64,000 bases of DNA from Anoplopoma fimbria (Eukaryota > Chordata > Actinopteri > Perciformes > Anoplopomatidae): NCBI RefSeq assembly GCF_027596085.1, contig NC_072470.1, forward strand, positions 5,152,320 to 5,216,319, given 5' to 3'. Each line of letters starts with the position of its first letter. Position 1 is the first letter of the stretch. The notes below the pieces were generated by a model. The model was not told the origin of the DNA. It saw only the letters and a list, made by a program, of their open reading frames with translations, and did not search any database. Positions 38,280-49,250 of the stretch are shown in pieces. Both the position numbers and the translations under genes were made by a program.

Positions 38280-38691
38280 TGTTACGTCCCCCTGGTAACG
38301 TATACCATGGCGGTCAGGGAAGGTGTCCTTCCCCTGTGTGGTGGGGGAGGCGCTACTACTTGGGCCATTTGGCTCTTCCTTTTCTGCAGCAGGTGCAACT
38401 GATTGACCTGATTGGCCTGATTGGCCTATAAAAGGAGGAAGACATCCAGCCTGTCGGGGTCTCGCTGCTGGGTGACTGAAGCTGCTGCCAAACCTCATCG
38501 TCTTTATTTTGGTTTTGTTGTACATTCTCATTACACCAGTCCATAGCACATTACACATAGTTAAGCTGCCATCTACACTGATACTTAATTTCCTTGTTAG
38601 GGCCTATTTATTGTTAAATAAATATACCAAAAGCTTGTCACTGCGTGTCTCCCAATTTGTTATGCCATGCTTGAGCCATGTGGTCTTAACA
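38280..38691 (+). repeat. 5' LTR
   Basis: 412 bases. It contains a TATA-like tataaaagg near 38428 and an aataaa polyadenylation signal near 38618. It has one more copy of a 9-base direct repeat (gattggcct) than the 3' LTR. Confidence 0.92.
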
Positions 38692-38694
38692 AAT

Positions 38695-38712
38695 TGGGGG
38701 CTCGTCCGGGAT
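38695..38712 (+). other. Primer-binding site, tRNA-Pro type
   Basis: The 18-mer tgggggctcgtccgggat lies three bases after the LTR. It is the well-known tRNA-Pro primer-binding sequence. Confidence 0.85.
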
Positions 38713-39329
38713 CTCTCGCAGTGTTTGAGTAGTTGGTTATTTGTTTGTCTTGCTTGGTTGCATATTTGGTTAATTGGTCGTTTTGATCTTTTGTTTGTTT
38801 GAATATGGGTTATTGAGTTGGCCTGTTGATTGATTTGTTTGGCTTGCAGCTTGCAGCAACGGAGAGCTTGTGAGAGGGATTAGTGACAGTTTTCCCTCCT
38901 TTCTGGTGACCTGGTTGCCGGTTATGATCCTCAGCTGGTCGGTGAGTAGTATGGGATTGTTTGCACCTTAAATGTCATTGAAGCCAGTGGGTTAGTTATG
39001 GGCTAAGTGAACCCCCGTGTAGAAGTAGAACGTTTATCGCTGTTTTTTTTTTTTGGTTTTGTTTTGTTTTGTTTGTTGTTTTTGGGTGTGTCGAACGCGC
39101 TGGGGTTGCTAGCAACCAAATTGCATGAGGGCACACCGAAGACTAGTTGGTAGCTAGATAGGGACTTCTACTTCCAGTTAGATACGGGGCAGCTCTGATA
39201 ATTATCCCTCTTGTGCTTTTGGTGATATATCACGCTACTCACCGTTCTGAGTCGGGGCATTATAGCTGATAACAGGTTATTGGTACTACTGATTAAGCAT
39301 TTGTGGACCGTTGATTGGCTTACAGTAGG

Positions 39330-40876
39330 ATGGATCTTTTTAAGGAGTTTGTGGCCAGTCCATCAGTCGAGTTGCTTAAAGGATTGAAAGTTGAAGAATT
39401 GTGGCGGGTCGTCACACATTATAGCCTTACCCCCGATGTTATGCAGGGTCGGTCTAAGAAAAAGGAGGTGTTTGCTGCAGTACATATGGGGTTAATTGAC
39501 CAGGGCGTGTTAGAAGATGACGAAACATCTAGCCCAGGTGGTTCACCCATTAAAGGGGCAGGGGCTGGATTTGTCTCAGTGGGTACGGGTCTATCCTTTG
39601 CAGAGCAAAAAGAACTGTTAGCCATGCAGATGGAGTTTCAGGCCCGAGAATGCCAGAAAGAAAGGGAGGTGCGTCTTGAGCTAGAGAGGTTGCGCCAGGC
39701 AAGACCTGATGCTGACGTAGCTGTTGATGCAAGGTCTAGGGACAGCTTGGGTGATATGGTCCGTCTGATGCCGAAATTTAATGAGAGGGATCCTGATGTA
39801 TTTTTCTCATTATTTGAAAGTCTGGCAGAGGAGAGAAGTTGGACAGTTACAGACCGCACTGCACTGATTCAGAGTGTGCTTCCGCCGAAGGCTCAAGAGG
39901 CCTACTTAGCACTTGACCCTGTAGAGAGGAAAGTGTATACTAAGGTAAAGGATGCCATACTTCTGTCTTATGAGCTGTGTGCAGAAGCCTATCGATTGCG
40001 CTTCAGGAATTGGAGAAAAACTGAGACGCAGACATATGTGGAGGTGACGAGGAGATGGTAAGCCACTTTAAACGTTGGCGTGAGGCAGAAAGGGTCACTA
40101 CTCTCGATGACTTGTGTGAAGTGTTGTTACTAGAACAGTTCAAGAATGTCACCCATGAGCGCATTGTAAATCATCTCAATGAGCGTAAACCAAAAACCGC
40201 CCTTGAAGCGGCCAGGTGGGCAGATGAGTTTGTGTTAACTACCAAAGTTCCATCTGAGTCACGTGGTCATAGCAGGGGAGGTTCTAGTTTCTTAGCTCCA
40301 TACCCTGCAAAGTTCCCTAGTGGGAACTTGGGATTCTCTGCTCCTAACCGACAATATGAACAAGTTCGTCCCAGCAAGGGTGATTTTAACTCCACATGCA
40401 ACTATTGCTTGGGGAAAGGACATTGGAAATTGAACTGTCCTGTGCTGAAAAGTAACAGAGATGGTGGGAAGGGTTTATCTGGGGGTACTAGTAGACCTCA
40501 TGCCCTGGCAGTTCCGGTTGGTGGAGGACAGGGGGCACTAGGCCTAGATGCAGAGAACATGTGTCCTGAAAAACCGGCCATGGTGGCGTCTGTTGTGCCA
40601 AGCCTTCCTGTGGCTGTCGAGGTTCCAGGCGTCTCGGAAGGTTCTAGCTTGCTATGGGCAGATATGGTTCCGCCTGATTACAGTGAGTTCATCAGGGAAG
40701 GTTTTGTCTCATTGGTGGGTAGGTCACAGAAAGTACCTGTAAAGATTTTGCGTGACACCGGGGGTTCAGCATCATTCATCCTAGACTCGGTGTTGGATTT
40801 GTCTGGGGAGGAGTGTTTTGATCCAAGACATGGGGATGCATACTTGGCCGGCTCCCTTACACAGAATCGAACTTGA
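39330..40876 (+). pseudogene. gag-like region with frameshift, running into a protease start
   Basis: The first frame (ATG at 39330, stop at 40061) has a charged coiled-coil stretch (around EFQARECQKEREVRLELERL) and a gag core. The frame shifts near 40050. The second frame (about 40055-40876) continues with a SCAN-like segment (LDDLCEVLLLEQF), a CCHC zinc knuckle (CNYCLGKGHWKLNC) and an aspartic-protease motif (RDTGGSASFI). It then stops. Structural and protease functions are inferred from these motifs. The frameshift means no intact Gag is made. Confidence 0.8.
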
Positions 40877-40998
40877 CCATGAGCTGGTAAAAGGAGAAGT
40901 GGCAATAGCACTGAAATCAAAGATGCCTGTAGAAGGAGTGTCTGTCGTTCTAGGAAACGATTTAGCTAAGGGGTGGGGTCCATCCGGTGGTTGTGTAT

Positions 40999-41166
40999 TC
41001 AGACCATAACCCTCTAACCTTCCTCCACTCTCTGCAGAGTCCAAGCCAGCGGTTAATGAGGTGGACACTCTTGTTACAGCCCTATAACTTGAGCATCAAA
41101 CACATTCGTGGCGTGGACAACGTAATAGCCGATGCGCTGTCGCGGGCGCCAGAAGGGTTCAAGTAA
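40999..41166 (+). pseudogene. Remnant of the reverse transcriptase / RNase H C-terminus
   Basis: The frame begins SDHNPLTFLHSLQSPSQRLM and includes LLQPYNLSIKHIRGVDNVIA and DALSRAPEG before a stop. This is the characteristic end of the RNase H domain in gypsy-like polyproteins. It follows the protease remnant directly, so about a full reverse transcriptase has been deleted in between. No integrase follows. Confidence 0.85.
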
Positions 41167-41300
41167 ACCAGTTCCCGTTTTCCCTGACCGATCCCATTTA
41201 GCATTTTGCCTTTCCTCCCTTTGACATTAATATTGTTTAATTTCTTTGTTGCCGCAGCCTTGTTTACAGAGGCCACATACGTATGTTGGGCCTCTGTTTT

Positions 41301-41311
41301 AAGGGGGAGGG
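41301..41311 (+). other. Polypurine tract
   Basis: The purine run aagggggaggg directly abuts the 3' LTR. It fits the plus-strand priming site. Confidence 0.8.
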
Positions 41312-41714
41312 TGTTACGTCCCCCTGGTAACGTATACCATGGCGGTCAGGGAAGGTGTCCTTCCCCTGTGTGGTGGGGGAGGCGCTACTACTTGGGCCAT
41401 TTGGCTCTTCCTTTTCTGCAGCAGGTGCAACTGATTGACCTGATTGGCCTATAAAAGGAGGAAGACATCCAGCCTGTCGGGGTCTCGCTGCTGGGTGACT
41501 GAAGCTGCTGCCAAACCTCATCGTCTTTATTTTGGTTTTGTTGTACATTCTCATTACACCAGTCCATAGCACATTACACATAGTTAAGCTGCCATCTACA
41601 CTGATACTTAATTTCCTTGTTAGGGCCTATTTATTGTTAAATAAATATACCAAAAGCTTGTCACTGCGTGTCTCCCAATTTGTTATGCCATGCTTGAGCC
41701 ATGTGGTCTTAACA
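41312..41714 (+). repeat. 3' LTR
   Basis: 403 bases, matching the 5' LTR base for base as far as I can compare, except for the loss of one 9-base repeat unit. Confidence 0.92.
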
Positions 41715-41900
41715 ATACATACATACATACATACATACATACATACATGTATACATGAAATTTCCCTTCTGCATTTAACCCATCTCTTAGGAGCAGTGGG
41801 CTGCTAAGAAGCGCTCGGGGAGCACCTTGGGGTTGGGTGTCTTGCTCAAGGACACCTCGGCATGTGGACTGTAGAGGCCAGGATTCAAATCGGTCTAGCC
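41715..41900. repeat. Residual CATA array followed by a dispersed repeat fragment
   Basis: The CATA array continues to about 41748. Next comes a stretch with aatttcccttctgcatttaa, gcgctcggggagcaccttgg and gtcttgctcaaggacacctc, a dispersed block seen often in teleost genomes. The family is not assigned. Confidence 0.5.
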
Positions 41901-42722
41901 AGTCAAACAGTCATCTAACTTAAGGTTCTTTCTGACAGATCGGTGCAGTGAAGAGGAAGATAAGAGGTTTCCATACTTGTATGTTTTCACATGTGCTTTG
42001 GAGGGAAGTTGGGCATCTTTGTTTTTGGAATTGTGGTTCTGTGTCCCATGATGTATATTTCCGGATGATTGAGATACAACACCAAACTGTCATATACATA
42101 TGAATAAAATGAATCTGGTCTGACTCTGTTCTGCTGGTTATTTACATAATGTGAGGGGTCTTTCTTATAGATATAATGACAGAAAACATGCAGCGAACAT
42201 AAGTTAAATCACTTAAAACATAATTGCTTTATTAATTAAACAAAAATACTTTTTCATATTATGTGTTGGAGGATAAATTATTTAAACATATTGAGTAAAA
42301 GATAAGATCATTTGAAACTCTGTAAACATTTTGACAGTGAGTCATAACAATACTACTACTCACAAACAGTAGGTCACAATTACAACCGTACAGTCAATGT
42401 GAATTAGCCATCATTTTGATTGTTTATTTTGATTGGAGGTGTGTTCTGCTGACACCTTTCTTTTGTGCTGAATGTTCCTTTAACACAAGAATCGTACACA
42501 TTCAATGTTAAAATTCAGTATGAAAAGGCTTTTATTTTCATGTTCATCAAAATTCTGTTCATATAAAAAAATACGATAGAACAAATAAAAATCAGAGAAT
42601 TGGTAGAAAATCTCATAAATTATATAACAGATTATCCATGAACTGATACTAGAAGACAAGTTCTCTATGTTAAATAAAAAAATAGTTTGGGCACTTCAGT
42701 CTTTGGGTTAATCTGTGGTTCT
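41901..42722. other. Spacer; part duplicated at 45480-45660
   Basis: No exon is seen. About 42230-42410 (aaacaaaaatactttttcat ... agtgagtcataacaatacta) matches about 45487-45660. The stretch from about 42420 matches 34880 onward, the 3' flank of duplicate A. These mark the ends of duplicated CD200-like units. Confidence 0.5.
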
Positions 42723-45041
42723 CTACTTAAACTCAAGTTTTTTTCTTTGTGCAGATGCTTTAGGGTGGTATCTCTTTTCATCCTTTTCAGGGGTGGCCCA
42801 TTCCCGTGGTTCCCTCTCTTGCTTCATTAAAGGTGTTCTGGGCCTTTCAGATAAAAACAATTAGTCAGAAATACAGTGAGGTGGATACACGTGCAGACTA
42901 TGAATACACAATGCTCCATGCAGAGTGAAGTGCATCACACGTTTGTAACGTGGTTCAAGACCTCTGAATCACAACCAACGTCGTCGATTTGATCATTCAG
43001 AATGAATGAAGTGACTCGAAATAGCAGTTCAGTATGATTAGCAAGTTAGCAAGTGAAGACCCATATTAGACAGAGGGGACTAAATTATTTTTACAAAGGA
43101 GAAGAAGAAGTACAAGTGAAAATGAAAGTATTGACTCACTCATTAGTGTCTTTCTTGTCCTCCCCAGAGTCAGTTTGAGACACACTGACGGATTCCAGAA
43201 AAGCCTCTGTTAAACAAGTATTCAGTTGTTGGTTTTGTCAGAAAAGATTTAGATCAATCATTAATATATTAACTGGGAGAAACTGAAGAAAAGGTGATGA
43301 GTTAAAAGTTAAAAGTTACCGGTTCTGGTGTTTCCGTTTATATAGGATGATGACAGCAACAACACAAACACAGAGCACTACCACGACCGGCACAATGATC
43401 CAACTTCTATCTGTGAGAACAGATAGAGGGAAATTAGAAAGAATAAACATTCATAAAGCAACAGATCAAATGGTCATACTGATGAGAGACCACATGAAGA
43501 ATAATTTACCAATATCCCTGTTATCAGATCCAGATTCAACATCAAAACCTGGGAGATAAAAACAAAACACATGAGCTCCAAAGTATTCATCAATCTATAA
43601 ATCTGGATCTTTAGAAGTGTTTCTCACCATCAGAAGACGACCTTTTGACCTCAGGAATCGTGGCATACGTCTCTATCTGAGGACCAGAGAGCACTCGCAC
43701 TGCACATCCAACCCGCGTGCGGTTGTCACGGAGACGAGACAGCACGGCTGTAGTGGTGACAGTGACTGTACCGTTGGTGTTGGCGACGCTGGTGGAGTTG
43801 CAGTCAGGGACAGACAGTGTTACTGTGGGAGCAGGTCGACCCGTGGCTGAGCAGGAGATAGCTACCGTATCAGTAGTGTTTGATTCTGTGACATGTAGAG
43901 AGGCTCCATGCAGCTCTGCAAAGAAAATATATTTAAAATGATATTAGTGAGAATATAACAGAGATTTATGAAAGTGTCTGCAATAACGCAGCAATGTTCT
44001 CACCATAGAGCTGGAGGCATGTTCTACCAGTGAAAACACCATCAGGGTAAGCATGAAACAAACAGCGGTAGCATCCTTTATCTTGGTCCCTCACGTTCCT
44101 GATAACTATGGAGCTGTTCTGCAGTCCAGCATCTTTGAACTCTACTCTTCCTTGAAATTCAGGGTTCACTTTCTGACCAAAGTGTTTGTTGTAAGTAGCG
44201 AGATCTTTCTTCCCCTCGGGAAGGATTTTCTGCCACGTGACTTGTACGACATCTTTGGACTGCATCAACTGACAGTTCAGGCGGGCGTTGTCTCCCACAG
44301 CTGCCATGACAGTCTGCTGGGATTCGATCAGAGCTGTTTGACCTGCAGGAAACACAACGAAATGGGATTCTCATCAGGAATCTGTCTGCATGGCACACAA
44401 AAAAGCCTGTCACTGCACACCATAGCATATAATTGTTTATCAACTTACTATTGGTCTTATTGGTATTATTATAACTATTATCATTAGTTTTGGTATGAAG
44501 ATCATGGCTATTAATATTCATATGGAATCTGACCCTAATGAATCCCCTCCTTGTGGTCTGGGAGAAATAGCAGTGAAATAAACACAAAACAAACATAAAT
44601 CCCCATTAAGTAATATAACACTATTGAAAACGTTGTTGTAGAAATGGAGAAGCGAAATTTTAATTCATACCAATAATAATAAAAATGCTGACCCGTTCTG
44701 GAGAAAAAGAAAAAAGATCAGCAGGATATAACAGCTCAGTGCAGTAATCGATACTGTAAGACCAATTCAGTGATGACATCTTATTAATAAAAGGCATTTG
44801 TTTCTCATGCAAAATATTATACATAATATTCAGTCATCGATGCAATCATATTAGCTGCCAAAAACGAAACTACAATAAACATACAAGATTCAACCAGTTG
44901 TGCTTTAATTTAAATGGAATAAAATATCACACAGTCTGATTATAAAGCTCGGTCATAAACATCTTACTGTATCATCTTTTCCTTACATTTGTGAAAGACT
45001 CCCAACGCACAAACTAAATGTATGACTGCACGGTGTGTCAT
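42723..45041 (-). CDS. CD200 (OX-2)-like membrane glycoprotein, duplicate B
   Basis: A near copy of duplicate A. Exons: 44987-45041 (signal peptide, identical), 44004-44342 (V domain), 43628-43915 (C domain), 43510-43548 (stalk), 43320-43410 (membrane segment SWIIVPVVVVLCVCVVAVII) and 42723-42843 (tail, ending KKLEFK). The first tail exon of duplicate A has a counterpart at about 43141-43239, but its acceptor is changed from CAG to CTG. Skipping it keeps the frame (phase 2 to 2), giving a predicted 310 aa. The V domain ends CLFHAYPDGVFTGRTCLQLY, a few residues different from duplicate A. The C domain also lacks the core Trp. The outside of the two proteins is nearly the same while the tails differ. 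Confidence 0.83.
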
Positions 45042-46413
45042 CTTGGCTGCAGACTGATATGAATTTTACCCGCCAAAAATGTGAACTTGATCACTGTTGC
45101 CCAGGTAAGCACGTGCACAGGTAACTTCCTTCTTTTTCTTCTTCTTTTTGGGGTTTTAAGGGCAGCTTGCATCCTTAGCTTGCACCACTGCCCTCTTCTG
45201 GAGATAGTTAACTCCTACCTCGTCCGGAATGCTAGATTTTACTCATCAGACCTGTTCTTCTTCAGAAGCAGACTAAGCATATTCTGCCTTGTCCACTTCC
45301 ACCCTCCTCCAGTATATTCTTTACTCCTGCTCCTGTCATTCATGGTCTTTTCATTCCTTCCAACATGTCCTTTCTCTGTGCTTCATATCTCCTTCATCCA
45401 AGCAGCACATGCTCTATAGTTTCTGGTACATGACAATGATCACAAAAACCTGTTGAGTGCTTCCCTATAATTTATTTATCTTTATTTACTAAACAAAAAT
45501 CAATTTTCACATTATGAGCGTCAGAGAATAAATTATAACAACATATTGAGTAAAAGATTAGCTCATTTGAAACTCCATGAACCTTTTGACAGTGAGTCAT
45601 AACAATACTACTCCCCACAAACTATCACAATCACAATTACAATCCTACAGTCAATGTGTATCAGAGAAAAAGCCCATTGAGCAATAAATAACAGCACATG
45701 AACATCAAATATTAAAGTGCAACACAAATATTTATATAGTATGTCATTGCGTACCCAATTATGCATATTATAAATGGAGTACATATAGCTAGATTTGAAT
45801 ATGCAAATTTGCAATAGAATAACCGCCTGCACATGTCAACTTAGAAGATCACTTAATCAGATAAACAGTTACAATTTGCTGTAAAGATAATAAAGTAAAA
45901 ACATTCCTTGGTGAGACCTTGGGCTCGTCTTCTTCTTCCCCACAAACAAACACTAGATGGCGGTAAAGCTCCACGGCCCATTTCCCTTGTTTTCACCAAA
46001 ACTCATCAGCTTGTTAGCTGGTAATCTACCAAACTTTTACTATTGCACATGTTGCAGTCATAGTAACTGTGAATAAGAGCAAAGTTAACTTCTTAAAGTT
46101 AATTATGCTCTTTGTAAACAACATATTTCTCAGCTCACATTATCTCACAGTTGTTCTGTTGTAAAACTCCTATACAACTTTACATTCTACAAAGCTTTAA
46201 CAAGTGCTTTGCTTGTCTAGTAAACAGTTAAAGTGTTGAGTATTGGAATTAAAAAGAAAGGTAGATAAGAAAACTATCTGTGGAAAATGTATCTCAGATA
46301 GCAGCTTTGAGCTTAACTCACTGTTCCTCCTCTTAAACTTAGATGCATTAAAATGCAGATTCATAATGCTTGAATGTCCACAGTGATAAGTCTTCGACAG
46401 CAGCGTGGAAGGC
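45042..46413. other. Spacer between CD200-like genes
   Basis: No coding exon is recognised. The left part holds promoter-proximal sequence of duplicate B. About 45487-45660 repeats sequence found near 42230. Confidence 0.4.
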
Positions 46414-49131
46414 TCATATAACATTTTCATTTCCTCTGGAACCCTTTAAACTGCCAGGAAGAAAGTAAAAGTTTATTATACAGAGAATTATACTTCGTGG
46501 ACATTCACGAATGTAGTTGTCAAATATCTCACCTTTTTTGTTTAATTGCAGCAGCAACAAGGATCAATGAGCTAATCGATACAGCAGTGATTACAAGTGC
46601 AATCACTAATGGAGACCATCCTTTCCCTAGAAACAAACGACACAGGGTTAGTCAGCATGGGAAGAAACCAATGACATTTCCTCAGGAGAGGAAAGTGGGA
46701 AATGTACACGGTAATGTCATTGCTCTTAAATGATGAGTTCGAACTTCCCCCTATCTGTCACATGACCTCCCAAGAGAGAAAATGTCAAATGACTCTGTAC
46801 TGTGACTGTTTTGCCTTCATAATGAAAGCTAGACGGAAGTGAAACTGAATCCCTGCACAGCTGACTCTGTTTACTGTTCGCCCTTAGTCATACTCAGGTA
46901 ATTTACATTTACTGCAACTGGCCTTTATTGGGTAGTGGGCCACAAAAGTGTTCCTGAACTGGAACACAACTAGGCCTCTCATAGTAAAGATGTCACTTTA
47001 ACAGTGAAGGGAAATTACTAATGGGTATAATTAGTGGCTAAGTGGCACACCAAAATAAATAGTATGAACTTGTTTGTATGCAGATATCCCTCTGTGGGGA
47101 AAGGGTGTGGTGGATGTTTGACAGTTCTTCCAGTCAGTCAGAACAATGAAGCAAAAGTTTCTAGGAAGCTAATCCTCCAGTACGCTAGAACAAGATTGGC
47201 ACAGGGACTTCCTAGGTATATCTCTTTTTCCAAAGAGCCGGCTGTTCTCATTCCCAGGTAGTCAAATACCAACCCTTTGCCCTTAGCAATGACGTACAAG
47301 GAACCCTTCAGGTGAAAATGATGAGTCATTTTTCGTAGGATATCATACAAAACCGCTGCACGAGGATACGTTGCAACCTTTAGCGTCTCTTTGAGATGTA
47401 CCAGGCTTTCAAGAAACTACAATATTAACCTTTAGACTGATGGGAATAAAAGAGCATACTACTGGTCTATACAAAATGATTGACATGCATACCCTCCTTT
47501 TTCTTCTTCCGGTCAGGTAAAGAAAAATGAATCCTCTCCCGCCTTTGTCCCGCCGCTCCAGTGTTCAGCAGACAGTCCACATGCCCCTTCCATCCTGCAG
47601 GTACCTGCACAGTGACGTTTCTGCTGCTGGTAAATGTGTGGTCCCCGTTTACCACTGTCGTAGTCTGCGTTTGGTTTGAGCTGGTGGCACCCTGTGAGAA
47701 GTCCCACTGGATGGTTGGAGCTGGTTTACCTGTAGCAGAGCAGCTGAACACAACCTCCACGTGTTCTTTCTCAAGATCACTGTGAAGAGGTTGCACTTCC
47801 GTTTCCACCTTGGATATCCCTTAATAGAGAGGAAGAATGTGTCATTTTGAGTACTGAACTCTTTAGAAATTTGCTAAATTATCAGCAAAACAATGCTGGT
47901 AATATTCTATTCTTTCTTTATTCATTTAGTCTCCTGTATTTCCAGAATAATGACATCATTACATGACATTTTCCTTCAGAATTCATATGTGAATTTGCCA
48001 CAATTTACCTTGCACCGTGAGGCAAGTCTGCTTTCTTTTTGACCCATCAGGGTAGGCATTGAAAGAACAGATATAACAGCTCTCGTCCCCCCATGTTACG
48101 TTCTTCAGAGTGATGGATGTGGAGCCGAGAGACGCCTCTGTGAAGATCACTTTCCCCCTGTGGGGATCGTTTACTTGCTGTCCAAACCGCTTGCTGTAGG
48201 TTGCCAAATTCTCAATTGACTCTTCCCTGTAAAGCCTCTGCCATGTGACCTGCAGCACACCTGTGGGGTTGGGTAATCATCCAATCAGAACATTTACTTA
48301 AGCGCTAAAGTACAAACTTGAGTAAATGCTTCAGTCTCTTGTGGTCAAAATGAGTATTACAACTACAAACACTTAAAAAATTATCATTTGTTCACCTGTT
48401 CTTAAGTGATAAACACAGAAGAAAAAGAGCCTCCATAGTGCTACATATCAGATCAGATTTTTGTTTGCATGCAAAACATATGAAGAGCTAATAAAATATG
48501 ATGCCCAACAGCATGTATATTTTACATTTTTGCAAAAATGCAAAAACATTTCATCTTTCTAGCTTCTCATATGTGCACTTTTATTTGCTACTTTTATTTT
48601 GTCACATCTTCACTGGCGAAACTGGCATTTAAAAAATAAAAACTCTCACCTGTAGGATTGGCTAGTGCACATGAGTAGTGTGCATCCCCGCCAAAGCCAG
48701 CTGTTGTATTTCCATAGCCAGTGATCTGCGACATGGAGGCTGATAATAAAAACAGCTGGGTGTCAGTAAATACAGACTTACAGAGAAATGATCCATTTGT
48801 TTGCTGATTAGTATAAAAAAAAGAGAAAAAATTGGATAAACTTTGACTATAGCTTAAACACAGAGCTTATTTGGTGATTTCCAATAAAATGTCATTCCAA
48901 GCCCTTAGAATCTGACAACTCTAATAATCTAATTTTAGTAATTTAATTTGAACAATGACATACATTAAATATAGATGGAATATAAGCAACATACATACAT
49001 ATAAAAAAAAGGCAGGATTGTATTCCTGAATATAAAAACGCTACAACAGTGAATATAGAAGGGCTCACCCTTTCTTGTCAGTGTCACTTACCTTTAAAAA
49101 GGAAAGCAGTAAGAATCAGGATCGACAACAT
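46414..49131 (-). CDS. CD200 (OX-2)-like membrane glycoprotein with split V exon
   Basis: Six exons on the minus strand: 49092-49131 (signal start MLSILILTAFLFK), 48650-48739 (first V part, GFGGDAHYSCALANP), 48009-48260 (second V part, VLQVTWQRLYRE and DESCYICSFNAYPDG), 47493-47819 (C domain, SCSATGKPAPTIQWDFSQG), 46533-46626 (membrane segment SPLVIALVITAVSISSLILV) and 46414-46450 (tail LKGSRGNENVI). Phases fit throughout; the product is 279 aa, near the length of mammalian CD200. The intron inside the V domain falls between the first Cys and the core Trp, unlike the single V exons of the other copies. The C domain keeps its Trp. The tail is very short and has no tyrosine. Confidence 0.85.
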
Positions 49132-49183
49132 CTTCTCTTACTGTCACACACTGCACTCTTTCAGTTTAGCTTCTCAGCTGGCT

Positions 49184-49212
49184 TTATATAAAGGCGTCAG
49201 TTAAAGTGAAAC
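49184..49212 (-). promoter_or_regulatory. TATA box with ISRE-like element upstream of the split-V CD200-like gene
   Basis: A tttatataaag box lies about 55 bases upstream of the ATG at 49131. Just beyond it, 49201-49212 reads ttaaagtgaaact, one base off the GAAANNGAAACT interferon-response core. This suggests induction by interferon. It is inferred from sequence only. Confidence 0.5.
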
Positions 49213-49214
49213 TG

Positions 49215-49246
49215 ATAGAGAGAGAGAGAGGGAGAGAGAGAGAGAG
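49215..49246. repeat. (GA)n simple repeat
   Basis: A short GA-rich run upstream of the TATA/ISRE block. Confidence 0.85.
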
Positions 49247-49250
49247 GGGG

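Larger units (their letters stand above)
38280..41714 (+). mobile_element. LTR retrotransposon (Ty3/gypsy-like), internally deleted
   Basis: Two direct LTRs (38280-38691 and 41312-41714) begin TGTTACG and end TTAACA. They appear identical except for a 9-base unit missing from the second. A primer-binding site for tRNA-Pro follows the first LTR and a purine tract precedes the second. Between them lie a gag-like frame broken by a frameshift, a protease start with DTGG, and only the end of RNase H. Most of the reverse transcriptase and all of the integrase are missing. The copy is non-autonomous but young by LTR similarity. It sits inside a CATA microsatellite between two CD200-like duplicates. 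Confidence 0.92.

Noticed and set aside
38058..38558. Met-Tyr-Val-Cys / Ile-His-Thr repeat frames
   Set aside because: They come from the CATA microsatellite and the adjoining LTR, not from a gene.
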